DNA of 64,000 nucleotides from Persicaria tinctoria (taxonomy: Eukaryota; Streptophyta; Magnoliopsida; Caryophyllales; Polygonaceae): assembly GCA_037127255.1 (NCBI GenBank), contig JBANSL010000009.1, positions 19,553,475 through 19,617,474 on the forward strand. The letters run 5' to 3'. The translations under genes and the position numbers were made by a program. A model generated the notes under the pieces. The model saw only the letters and a program-made list of their open reading frames with translations, made no database searches and was not told the origin of the DNA. This document shows, in pieces, positions 12,930-23,641 of the stretch. Positions within the stretch are counted from its first letter, which is position 1; each line of letters opens with the position of its first letter.

Positions 12930-13524
12930 GAGTAGATTCTCCAAAGGTGAGTCTTCAGAAGTTCAAAGTTTTTCGTTTCTAAGAATGTGAAGCAGGGGCT
13001 CCACGAAAAGATCCAAGTTGAGAGCGACATTGAGGCTATGAGGGACCTTGGTCACTACCTCGGCATTCCGATCCTTCATAAGAGAGTCAACCAAGGTACG
13101 TTCTCCTCTATATTCGACAAATTTTCTTGTAAGCTTGCAAGGTGGAAATCCTCGCTTCTCAGTTTTGCTGGAAGGGTTACCCTTGCTAGAGCTGTGTTAT
13201 CAACAATTCCAGTGTATTTGATGACTACTATGATCCTTCCGGAGAGTACTTGCAAGAGGATTGAGAAGGCATGTAGGAGCTTTATCTGGAACTCGTCCCC
13301 GGAAAGGCGGCGCCTTCATAAAATGACTTGGGACGAAATTACTCTTCCGAAGAAGTTGGGAGGCCTGGGGATTAGACGTATGAAGGATTTGAATCTGTCC
13401 TTGGTGGCTAAGCTTGGTTGGAGGTTAATGCAAGATGAAAAGGGGTTGTGGACTGATGTGTTGTTCAACAAGTATGTAGGAAAGGTCATGGGGAGATCGA
13501 CAGCATCCTCCTATGTTTGGAAAA
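12930..13524 (+). mobile_element. LINE (L1-type) reverse transcriptase fragment, part 1
   Basis: The ORF from 12987 encodes the end of a plant LINE reverse transcriptase: RDLGHYLGIPI, then KLARWKSSLLSFAGRVTLA and LGGLGIRRMKDLNLSLVAKLGW, all conserved blocks between the polymerase domain and the zinc-binding region. Upstream, FFVSKNV fits the same family. Translation stops matching at 13524 inside ...SYVWK because a CACTA element begins there; the same reading resumes at 18291. The 5' half of the LINE is missing. Confidence 0.9.
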
Positions 13525-14283
13525 CACTAGTAGAAAAAACGGATTATACCCCGGACGTTTTTATACATATACTCCGGATCTGACAGGTATATGTACGTTT
13601 CACTTTATACCCCGGATTATTTTTTTTAAATCCGAGGTTTATAACCCGGCCAATATATGTAAGAAAGTTGTAGGAAAAAAACGCCCGGGTATATGATAGT
13701 AATATCCAGGGTATATTGTACTAATATCCGGGGTATAAAGTCTGTCCAATCCGGGTTGTTAAATTTTTTTTATCCGGGGTATAAAACTAAAATAATCATG
13801 GGTATTTAGCCAATTTTCTCTAATAAAAACGTCCGGGGTAAATTCATCTAATATTCGGGGTATATGGCTCTTGTGTGTATGGAGTTTATTTATGTCAGGA
13901 CTATAGCTCGGATATTTAAATAAAAATCCGAGGTATATAGTAATATCATGTGGTCATAAACTCGTAATTTTCATGGTATATATACCGGATAAATATGATC
14001 CGGGATATATGATTATTTTTCTTATAAAATTTTGTTTAATATCCATTTTACTATATTGAACCTGTTATTTGACCTGTGATTCCCATCCCTTCGGAACAAT
14101 ATATAGGCCGCCACTAAATCCACAACTGAACGACACATAAATTAAACAAAGTTCCAACTATGTACACATTTTCAAGCTAAGGCAATGCCATACAGTACAA
14201 GCTAAGGCAATGCATAGTACATGTTCAACAACAAAACTAGAATAGTGTCTTACAACCAACCAGGCTTCAAAATACATTCATAA

Positions 14284-14414
14284 TGTCCAGCTAAGAAGAA
14301 CTTCCTTTTGATATAGCTACTCACAAAGAAAATCAATCCATTCAGCATTGCCCACAGAAATTGTATAGTGTCCAGCTAAGAAGAACTTCCTTTTGATATA
14401 GCTACTCACAAAGA
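14284..14414. repeat. Direct duplication (~50 bp) in the CACTA interior
   Basis: The segment GTCCAGCTAAGAAGAACTTCC...CTACTCACAAAGA occurs at about 14286 and again at about 14368, giving a period near 82 bp. It lies in non-coding interior sequence and has no recognised role. Confidence 0.8.
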
Positions 14415-16231
14415 CAAGGCAAAAGTAGTCAGCCATTCAAGACAAGTGTGGATTACGAACCTTTGGATAACGATGTGCAAGGAGAGTGAGCAAATGTGAA
14501 AATGCTTTGGAGTTGATTGGCTCATTAATTGAAGAAATGTATCCAAGTATAGCAATTGCAGCATATAGCATTGGGAAGTCCTTTGTTCCCCTTAACTAAT
14601 CACGTAGAGAATCTAAAATGCTTGCACAAAACTTTGCAGTATGGGTCTGAAAGAAAAATGAAATGTCTCGTTAATGGAGAGAGAGTAACAGCAAGGTTAA
14701 AATATTTGAAGTGACAAATTGCTTAAGTACTGCTATTGGCACCCATCAACATATTCCACTGCTGAGGTTGAAATTACCTTCAAGGTAGGAACAATCACTC
14801 TATCACATCTTTTATACTGCTCCAGAACCCAAAGGATATCCAGGGACACACTTAGTTCCCTGGAGCTGCTTCCCTCATCTTATCTTGCAGGCTGCAAATA
14901 ATCCAATAAAGTTGTCAAAGACGTCTTTCTCAGTGTTTGATGCAATCCACCAATTGCAATAACAAGACTAGAGAGTAGATGCCTGCTGTAACAACTGAAC
15001 TGAAGTAACTGGACAAAGGGTGGATAAGAAAAAGAAGGATCCAGGCAAGGATTCAATCGAAAATGCATAAGTTTTAGCATCCAACAACCTTATTTTCGAA
15101 AGAAAATCAATTTATTCAGCACTCAAATCAGCTATATAAGTCAGTTAAAAATTCAGTACAAAAAGCATCAAAATGGCACCCAAAGTGATCGGAGAACGAT
15201 TCTTGTGCAGTTGAAAGTAATTTAGCAGCCAATGTGTCACAAACAAAAGAAACTGAGACCCTTAATACCCAACACCAGCAATTATGAGTTGCCAAAAAAT
15301 ATCCATGAGAACGATGAATCGAAAGGCAAAGAAAGGACAAAAACATCCATGAGTTTCCAAAGCATAAAATCCAATAAATAGGAGAGGTAATTTACCCCAG
15401 ATGCCCAAAGAGACGAAAATACAAATTGGAGAATTCCATTTTATTTCACAACATTGTAAATCATAGTCATAATACTAATGGATTGAATTTAAGGAACAGA
15501 AAGATTTGGACAACAAATTACCTCCTACAATTGATTAAACTCTCCCACAATTGATTCACACCAATCATAGTAGATACCGAAAAAGCAATGCTTATAGATG
15601 ATTGGAAGCATGTCAGAATGGAGACTACATTCATAACCCATACGTTCATTTCTCACAAAACTGCAGCAAATATGCACAGAACACAATACACGAATTGGAT
15701 TAGAATGCAAGGGAATGCATCTATGTATATACCAGTAAGGAAATAAGTTTAAGTGCACCCAAATAAGTTCACCCACTTGTAAAAGAGAAGGCATTCTCCA
15801 AAATTATAAACATGTATGTTCTATAGTAATAGAAAGTAATAGCAATGGGATATGGCTGGGGTTGGTTAGACGAAATAATCGAGTTGTGACCGAAAGCAAC
15901 GAATAGAAGGTTGTACTTGAAGACATGAATAACTAAAAAGTAAAAACCAAGTGTAGCAGTTTATCATAAATAAGCTCGCACCTAGCTACTAACAATAAAG
16001 AAATTGAGTTTAGGTAGTACATTTTATACCTGTTGTGTGCTACGCGCATGTTCTACCATATAAGCTACAAACGACATGCCATGTATAAATGAAAGATACT
16101 ATATTGAAGAATACATTGAAATAGGGAGACAAGAATGTGGTAAAATGTGGTAAGCTCGCACCTAACTGACACGATGATAATGTGCTGATAAAGATGACTT
16201 ATAGGGAAAATGTATGTATGGCAAACAAACC

Positions 16232-16917
16232 CTAGCAATATCTATTAGGAATATTATCAAATCTTGATTTGTATAAAAAGAAGTTGCCCGATTGTAGCTG
16301 CGTGCACTTCAATTTTATAAGGTAACCATACCAAAGAATATCAACGACATTGCAACAGATGGCACAACAAGTATCAAAGAGTTGCATCTCTTCTTCTTCT
16401 TCTTCTTCTTCTCCATCTTCCATTTCGTTGTATATGTTTTCTTCTTCCAGTCCCTCATCATCTTCTTTTCCTTCTTCAGCTTCATCCAACACAAATCTGC
16501 GTTTCTTCACAGGCTGCTTGTCCTGATGAAGAGATTAAGCCATACATTTTCTTAAGTATCCTTATAACCGAGTAAAAATGATACACATATAACAAGAAGA
16601 GAAAGAACTGACCGTAGTTATGTTCTTGATTAACCTCCTCCTCCTAAGCTGCTTCCCAAGAAGTTCACATACATACTGTCAAAAATATTTTACTGTCAGC
16701 TGATGATCCGCAGACACCACTAACACAGTTGAAGTTCTCAAAGAGTTTATCGAATTTTTGGCATTCCATGCACATAAATAATCAAATCCAATATGAATTA
16801 TAAACAAACCTCAGATTTGGAGAATTCCATGTCAGTCTTGAAAGCATCTTTAACCAATCCAATATGATCAATAACATCACTCTCACAAGGTTGATCATCA
16901 TACGAACTGCGAAATTC
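16232..16917 (-). pseudogene. Exon-like minus-strand segments inside CACTA (unidentified protein)
   Basis: Reading the minus strand, three coding-like blocks are separated by intron-like sequence. About 16917-16811 gives SYDDQPCESDVIDHIGLVKD...SKSE. About 16675-16613 gives YVCELLGKQLRRRRLIKNITT between an AG acceptor and a GT donor. About 16520-16380 gives DKQPVKKRRFVLDEAEEGKE followed by a Glu/Asp-rich tract. I do not recognise the family. It could be a captured host gene or a CACTA accessory protein. Junctions are by eye and the full gene structure is unresolved. Confidence 0.4.
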
Positions 16918-17718
16918 ATATAATCTTGTATAGATAACGCTAAGGATAACACTAAGGAAATCTCATTTCATGACCCTTGCAATATCAATTCATTGAAAAA
17001 AGGCTAATCACATAGACAATCTTTCGACACTTGCACTATAATTTGAATCAAATGAACCAAGCCTTATCTACATTTCAAGTGTAAATAGAAGCAACTCAAT
17101 CAAAGACTATACATAATCACACTGCTGAAATGACCTATGGTGTGGTTTTCTATCAGATAAAGTCACAAAAATAACCAGCCCTCTCAGCATCTACATTGAT
17201 CAAATTGATTTTCTTTCCATTTCCATGGGCTACAACTGTGATTGAAAGGGACTTCTTGTAGGCTAAGACAATCTGGTAATCCCGATGCCAATTCGATTTT
17301 TTTAGGGTGATCTCTGTTAGGGGCAAATGCAAGCTATTTTGAAAGCAACAGCAAGCCCAACAATCACAAAAATCCAACCATTCGGTTTCACAACCCTAAA
17401 CAAGATGAAAAAAAAAAATTATAAATTAAGTTGTAGATTCACCTCACCTGTGTGGGAATCGAGCAAGAATTTAAGAATTTGAGCAAATTGGCCTGCTAAC
17501 AGTTACATTGAAGTTGAAAGCTGCAAAAATAGGGGTTCAATTAGAAGAGGGCGGATGAAAATTAGGGTTATGAGAAATCTAAAAATTAGGGGCTTTGTTT
17601 ACCTAGCTGAGGAGTGCGGTCGACAGCTGAGGAGGTCGGGAATCGCTAGCTGAGGAGTGCGGTCGGCTGAGGAGGTCAGGAATCCCGGGCTGTTGAGGAT
17701 GTCGAGGCTGAGGAGGTG

Positions 17719-17800
17719 AGTCGCCGGTGAGAGGAGTCGGGGCTTAGTCGCCGGTGAGAGGAGTTGGGGCTGAGTCGCCGGTGAGGAGAGGCGATGTGCA
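17719..17800. repeat. 27 bp GC-rich minisatellite, three copies
   Basis: AGTCGCCGGTGAGAGGAG recurs with a 27 bp spacing (cores at 17721, 17748 and 17775), inside a broader GC-rich zone 17600-17870 of GCTGAGGAGGTC-like words. It lies near the right end of the CACTA element, just before the subterminal repeats. Confidence 0.85.
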
Positions 17801-18290
17801 CTAGCGGTGAGAGGCGACTGAGAGGCGAGTCTGCACTGCGTGAGGAGAGAGATTCGGGCAAGCTAGGCTTTTGCCTCCTTCAATTAACGCTATTTCTTTT
17901 TTTAAAAAAAAAAAACAAAACAAAGAAGCCATACATTTTATACCCCGGAATTTCTATGGTATATATAGGTTGTGGGGTAAAATAAAGAGTAACATATATA
18001 CCCCGGATATTTATTAAAAAAAAACGCCCGGGGGTATATAATCATTTTGTTTGGAGTAAATTTCTACGTACCCCGGATATTGGTAAAAAAAAGCCGGGGG
18101 TATAAGATATGATTATTCAATTAATGCCCCATCTCTTATACTCCGGATATTTTTTTATATAATCCGAGGTATATTTATTATATTAGTATAAAAAAAATGA
18201 AAGAAAACTTGCTAGTTAGGCCATTACACCCCACAATTACGAGATCCGGGGTAATAGACCATGGGGTAAAATCCCGATTTTCTACTAGTG

Positions 18291-18869
18291 AAGGTATAGT
18301 GAAGGCGGTGGATGAGGTGCTCAAACCCAATGTCTGAAGATGTTTGGGCAATGGCCAGAACATCATGTTTTGGTCGGATGTTTGGGTTGGGAGCGAGTCC
18401 TTAGATTCTATGGTGACAGGGGGACAGCCGACTAACATCGGTTGTACTACTGTTGCGGACATGTGGGATTCCGAGGTTGGGTGGAAATGACAACGCTTTT
18501 CTTCTTTCCTTCCAGCTTCTACCCTCCTAGAGATCGCAACTACTGCTATATCTAATAGGGAGGACGTGATAGGATGGCCGACAAGTGCTGATGGCAGTCA
18601 TGTTGCTCAGGAGGGCTACTCCCTTCTTAGGAGTTTGGATGAGACCCCTTCCATGGACAGATTGTTTTTCAAAAGCATCTTGAAGCTTGAAGTCAACGAA
18701 AGGATCATAACCTTTATTTGGATAGCCTCTAAAGGAGGAATTTTGACGAATAACAAGTGATTCAGACGTCATATTGGTAATTTCGATCTTTGCTCTTGCT
18801 GTCACGAGTTTAGTGAGACTCCTATACATCTTTTTAGGGATTGTGGTACCGCTAAAGCCCTATGGTTGC
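18291..18869 (+). mobile_element. LINE part 2: RT tail and zf-RVT domain
   Basis: Reading resumes exactly at the CACTA end with GIVKAVDEV and FWSDVWVGSE, typical of the LINE linker, then FIWIASKGGILTNNK and a zinc-binding motif (CSCCHEFSETPIHLFRDC), the zf-RVT domain that follows plant LINE reverse transcriptases. It contains stop codons and small shifts. It is cut at 18869 by an LTR unit and resumes at 21661-21666. Confidence 0.9.
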
Positions 18870-21660
18870 TGTTGGAAAAAAATGCGCAAAATAATTGAAC
18901 AATACATTTTATTTAATTTTTGATATTTGAGTTCGACCCCTTTTGGTTATCCTCTTGATTCGAAGTCATATCGATACCAAGATTTTGGTGGTTTTGGTGA
19001 TTTGGGCTGCACCCGAATTTTAGCGGGTTGCCTACGTATCTATTGGAAGAGAATCAAGCCTTACGTAGTTCAGAGTGTTTTAGTTTGTGTGTTTTACCCC
19101 TTTAAAGGTTTTCATGCATCATCGGATCGTATTAGGACCCTCCTTCTCGGAAGGGTAGCCCTAACATAAATCGCACTATCATATGCATGAGATTCTCTCG
19201 TGTATCATCCGAATAAATCGAGCACACCTTCTAGGAAGGGTTTCTCAACTTAACGGCTATCACTTACACGGAAAATCATGTATATTTAATTTAATTTTTA
19301 TTTTAACCTCATTTTCCTTTTAAAAGTGAATTTAGAGGTCAGCGACTGTACCCGACATATTTTTAGGATTTAATATCGGGTTACCTACGTAGCCGTTTTT
19401 ACGGCGTCAAGTCTTTACGTAGTTCTACCCGGACCGATTTATTGTTTGGTTTGGCGATTGTACCCGACGAGCTTTAAGCTTTATGTCGAGCTTCCTACGT
19501 ACTCGGTTGAACGAGATCAAATCAGTCGTAGTTCATTTGGAGAACAAATTTGATCCTTTGAGGACCGTGTGATTGAACCCGATGAGCTATAACTTTGTAT
19601 CGTATTTCCTACGTATCTCTTATAAGAGAATCAAATCACTCGTAGTTCTCAAAGATGACCGAGTTTATATTTGGTGAAACTCGATTTGAGATTTTGACTC
19701 CATTTTTGTTTAGGAGCCGACTTGAGATTGACCCACTCGAATTAATTGGCAAATAATTTTTGACGAGTTTGATTTTATATTTTTGGTCAAGCTCGAATCC
19801 TTAATTTGTGCCAATTATAATTCGTATAATTTAGTGGGTTAATTTCGTGATAAAACACATTACTCCCTTTTTGGAAATGGCCACACGTATACAAAATATA
19901 CATGTATACTGGTGATTGTTTGCTTCTTTGTTTCACTTTGACTCCATTTTTGTTTCACTTTGACCATTTTTATAAGGGTAGCCAAGCCCAACCCGATTCT
20001 TTTTTTTTAATCGCTCATAGCCCAGTTAATTCAGTCATGCTTAACATTTCGATTCAACCAAGCCAAACCCTCTTAGCTGCGTTTTTTGGTTCGCAGGCTC
20101 AGTTTCTCTCTCCTCATGACAGACAACCAACGCTTGTCTCCTTCAACTGTGACGGGGTGGTTTTGGGCACTCGAAACGTCGAAGGGCAGAGCAGGGGCCG
20201 AGCGAGAGCCGTGCAAAGTTGAAGCAAGAGTGAAGCCAGTCGACCGGGGCGAAGCAAATGCGGAGTGGGTCGAATTTCAACAACCCGGAGTGAGCATCTG
20301 CCAATCGAAGGTGTTAAGAGTTTGTGCAAAGGAAGGATTCAACAGGTTTGCTTTCCCCCCTTACCCCTCCAATTTGTCCTCAATTTGACTCAATTTGGAT
20401 GTTTTGAGATTTTCGGAGAACAAATATTAGGGATGATTTTGGATGTTTACAAATTGGGGTTTTTTGTTTAGGCTTTTGGATTTGGGTAATTGCCAAAGGG
20501 AATGGCTAAATCCAGCGTTCGGGATGCTCAAGAGGGGCCAGAAGTTACCGATTCCGAGCGGGTGAAGGACTTGGAAACGGAGCCAGGCATTAGCACAACC
20601 CTGGATACGCGACGTTACATCCCTAGGAGCGAGTACCATCTCGCTTGTTTCCGTTAGGTATGTCTCGGCCTCCTCTCCCAATTTTTAAGTCCTGAATTGA
20701 CTCTTCTTTCAACTGAGAACTTAGTTTTTTTTTTAACCCTCAAAATTTCAACTGTCTGTTTTCTTTTTCTTCTGCAATTGGTAAATTTTGGGGCTTTTGA
20801 AGCAAAATTGCAATTTGGTAGCAATTAGGTAAAATTTGTGCCTCAATTTAGTTTTAGGCTTTGGGGTCCTTAAGGTCTCCCGCATCATCAATTTTTCCTC
20901 TCTGGATTTGAAAAGCACCATGGCAGGCTTAATGAACTTGTTAATTAAGTCTTCCAAAATTTCGGCAGCACTTCGACATGATTGGGAGATAGTTTTGTGG
21001 TCCCAAAATCCATACCATATACTTAAAACAATATAACTGTACAAAGTTATATCATTTTGCATAGGGGGATTTCGGAAGCCATGAAAACTACCTTGAATCT
21101 TCTTTTCTGCAGCAGGGACAAATGTTTGCTGATGTGTTTTTTTTTTCTTGCTTGTGTTTGTTGTTGCAAGTTTCTCCAGGAGCAGGAAATTCCAAGAGGG
21201 AGAAGAAAGCTAGGCAGGAGAAACTGTAGGACGAAACCAGTTGGAAAGGAGGAAGAAGATTGTGATTAGAGCTTTGCTCATGTTCGGCCGTAGTGGAAGA
21301 AAAAGCAACCTCTCTGCAGTTGCACCTTTTATACCATGAAAGGAGCAGTTACAACAAAACCTCCCACTCACTTTGTATATTTATTTTTTTCAATTATTTC
21401 TGAGAACTAGGATACAGTTTCTCAACTCAACGGTACATTTTACCGGTTGAGCAGTTTTCACCTTGAGAGTGGCTTGAGCATTGGGCTTTAATAACTGGGC
21501 TTAAACACAAACCCATATCTATAAGGCCCAATTTTTTTTATTATTCAAGCTTCATGCTTAAATGGCGAAAATTAATCACATTTTTAATAGATAATAAATG
21601 TGACAATATCATTTATGAGATCACGAATTCAATGAATTCACAAAAATTTACCCTCCAACA
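18870..21660. mobile_element. 2.8 kb solo-LTR-like insertion with 5-bp TSD
   Basis: The insert begins TGTTGG and ends CCAACA (TG..CA inverted ends) and is flanked by a perfect 5-bp duplication GTTGC (18865-18869, 21661-21665). Excising it and one GTTGC rejoins the LINE coding sequence. No protease/RT/integrase domains or internal LTR pair are visible, so a solo LTR is the best reading; a small non-autonomous retroelement is possible. The left third carries four copies of a structured repeat (19009-19648). Confidence 0.88.
19009..19648 (+). repeat. Four dispersed copies of a double-hairpin motif
   Basis: Copies lie at 19009-19071, 19349-19425, 19461-19534 and 19576-19648. Each has a first hairpin opening with CCCGA-like sequence, then CCTACGTA, a small inner hairpin, the conserved word RTCAA, and (TA)CGTAGTTC that pairs with CTACG(TA). 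The inner stems differ between copies but stay complementary: TCT/AGA, GCCGT/ACGGC, CTCG/CGAG, TCTCT/AGAGA. First-hairpin stems also co-vary: CCCG/CGGG, CCCGA/TCGGG, CGAC/GTCG, CGAT/ATCG. Confidence 0.8.
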
Positions 21661-22480
21661 GTTGCAGGTCCAAGGCGCGAGGCGGAGGGCGGATTTCTGC
21701 GTGCTTCCCTTTGCATCTTGGGTTCGGAGGAACATCCTGGACAACGGAGCTGAAGATGGCGTGGAGTGGTGTTCTCTCTTTACCGTAGCACTGTGGTGTC
21801 TTTAGTTGAAGAGAAACCAGGTGGTCTTCAAGGATAACAAGGGGGAGATTGTCACGCCGGAACGCTGCTTGCACTTGGCTAAGGAGCATGGCCAGGCCAA
21901 AAGGAATCTGACCGCTACAACGGTGACGAAGACGAGAGTTCTCATGGATGTTCTCTAGGCGCCACCCGAAAGCGGGTGGGTGAAGCTCAATACGAACGGT
22001 GTAGTCAGAGGTGATGGTGTGGCCTCGGCGGGTGGTGTGATCCGCAACGAGCAAGGAGATTGGTTAGTGGGGTTATGCCCATAACATCGGCGCCTGCTCT
22101 GTGACTAACGCTGAATTGTGGGCTGTTGTCAAGGGCTTTGAAGTGGCTTGGATGCGAGGATACAAGAAGGTGATTTGTGAACCCAACTCGGAGGTCGTGC
22201 TAAATTTGATTAAGAAGACGGTGAACCCGTCTCACCCTAGTGTCAGTCTGGTTTTGTGTTACCAAGGCTTCCTTGGTAGGGATTGGATGATCCAGTTCCG
22301 TCATACTTTTCGCGAGGGCAATTGCCTAGTTGACTTCATTTCTCGTTTTGCTCTTTCTTTTTCGTTCGGTGTTGTTATTTTGAACTCGATTCCTGATAAT
22401 GGGGTTAGTAAAGATTGCCCTGTTGGGGGTTAAATAAATGGGGTTCTGTCCCCGTTTTAATGTTTTATCACCAACAAAAA
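21661..22480 (+). mobile_element. LINE part 3: RNase H domain and 3' end
   Basis: After the LTR insertion the LINE continues with WCSLFTVALWCL and KRNQVVFKDNKGE, then an RNase H domain: APPESGWVKLNTNGV...GGVIRNEQGDW, AELWAVVKGFEVAW, EPNSEVVLNLI and FREGNCLVDFISRFAL. Several stops and shifts interrupt it (around 21800, 21957 and 22083). The end is an A-rich tail near 22468-22480. The LINE terminus is only about 180 bp from the probable 5' UTR of the PP2A gene. Confidence 0.88.
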
Positions 22481-23641
22481 AATCAAAATGAGTTCCAAAT
22501 CGAATGAAAAGTGTGTTCGGACTTCGGATGGACTCCCGACCATAGTGGAGGCTCGCCGTGAAAATTCAACGGATAGCTCCCTCTCCTTCGGAAAAAGAAA
22601 AACAAAAAGAAAAAGGAAAATAAAAATAAAAATAAGCTGAAATTGAAATGGCGAGCCGCGAGTCCCTCTCCCTCTTCCTCTTTGTAACGTAGACGCTAGA
22701 CGGTCCCCTTCTTCTCATCTCCGGCGAACGAACAGTCCCTTTCTTTCAGGTTCCTTCATCTCTTCCTTTTCTCTCTTCATTTTTCTCTGATTTTCTCTTG
22801 CTACCATTGTAATTGGAGATCGATGGATATTTAGATCTGATTCTATTTCATTCCCATTCCCTTTTCTCTCTCGAATTTCCAGTTCCAGCCCTTGTCTTTT
22901 CCCCCTTCTGGTCTCGCACTCCTATTTCGATTTGTATCGACTCACACCATATCCGAGAATTACCCCTCTGACAATTTTTTTTCCCAACAATTTGGCGCTT
23001 TTCGTGATCCAAAGCTGTAGATTTCGGGTATTAGTTCCCTCTCCTGTCCTCGCTCTAGGGTGTTTCGGTTTTTGTTTATGTTGCTGCTGATAGGGGTTAA
23101 ATTCCGCGGGGATGGAGGAGTTTGCATGTGAATTTGGGGGAGATTGTCTTGTTATCAATCCTTTTCTTGAATTTTGTCTGTTGTATCTATCCCACGGATG
23201 ATAAGCTAATGAATTTGGGGATGTGAGGGTGAGTTATATTCTTTTAATTAGGACTATGAAGTGGGAATGGATCTCTTTACCCAACCAAGTAATTCAATTT
23301 TAACTAGTCTTGTTCTGTTTTAAGGGGACACAGCTTTAGATGGGTTATTTGTATAGAGAAATTTGTGGCTGTCTCATCTCATGTACATACCCTGAAAGTT
23401 CTATGATGAACTTGTTTGATATTTTTAGTGAATACTACCTTTATGATGATCTGATTGATAATATCCTCTAATGTTTTTGGATGCCCATCCTCTCCTCATT
23501 TCATTATATATTCCCTTGCTAATATATTCTCTATTATTATTCCAGAAATGTTTATTTGCGTCACTTCAATACTTCATCACATATGAGTCACTAATGGCTG
23601 GTTTTCCCCCCCTCTTACAGTGTCATTGAACTTGTGAGAAA
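22481..23641 (+). promoter_or_regulatory. PP2A-A gene promoter, 5' UTR and 5' UTR intron
   Basis: From about 22660 the sequence turns pyrimidine-rich (CCCTCTCCCTCTTCC, CTTCTTCTCATCTCC), typical of a plant 5' UTR or Y-patch promoter. A clear splice acceptor CCCCCCTCTTACAG ends at 23620, 21 bp before the ATG at 23642, so the leader is probably interrupted by an intron of up to ~0.85 kb. The donor is uncertain. No TATA box was convincing. No ORF here is credible. Confidence 0.6.

Larger units (their letters stand above)
13525..18290. mobile_element. Non-autonomous CACTA (En/Spm) transposon
   Basis: Ends are CACTAGTAGAAAA at 13525 and TTTTCTACTAGTG at 18290. Many subterminal repeats of the type ATACCCCGG / CCGGGGTATA occur in both orientations at 13545-14000 and 17930-18280, as expected for transposase binding sites. 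Flanking triplets AAA and AAG are a near-match for the usual 3-bp duplication. Removing the element rejoins the LINE reading frame (VWK|GIVKAVDEV). No TNP2-type transposase is present; the interior has intron-containing coding-like sequence on the minus strand and a GC-rich minisatellite. Confidence 0.93.

Noticed and set aside
19009..19648. Hairpin repeats considered as tRNA-like cloverleaves
   Set aside because: They have two hairpins plus an outer stem, but no CCA end, no anticodon-arm equivalent and no A/B box; RTCAA only loosely resembles a T-loop.
18870..21660. ORFs such as 19902-20222 considered as genes
   Set aside because: They lie inside an LTR-like insertion with defined ends and TSD, overlap in several frames, and show no domain.
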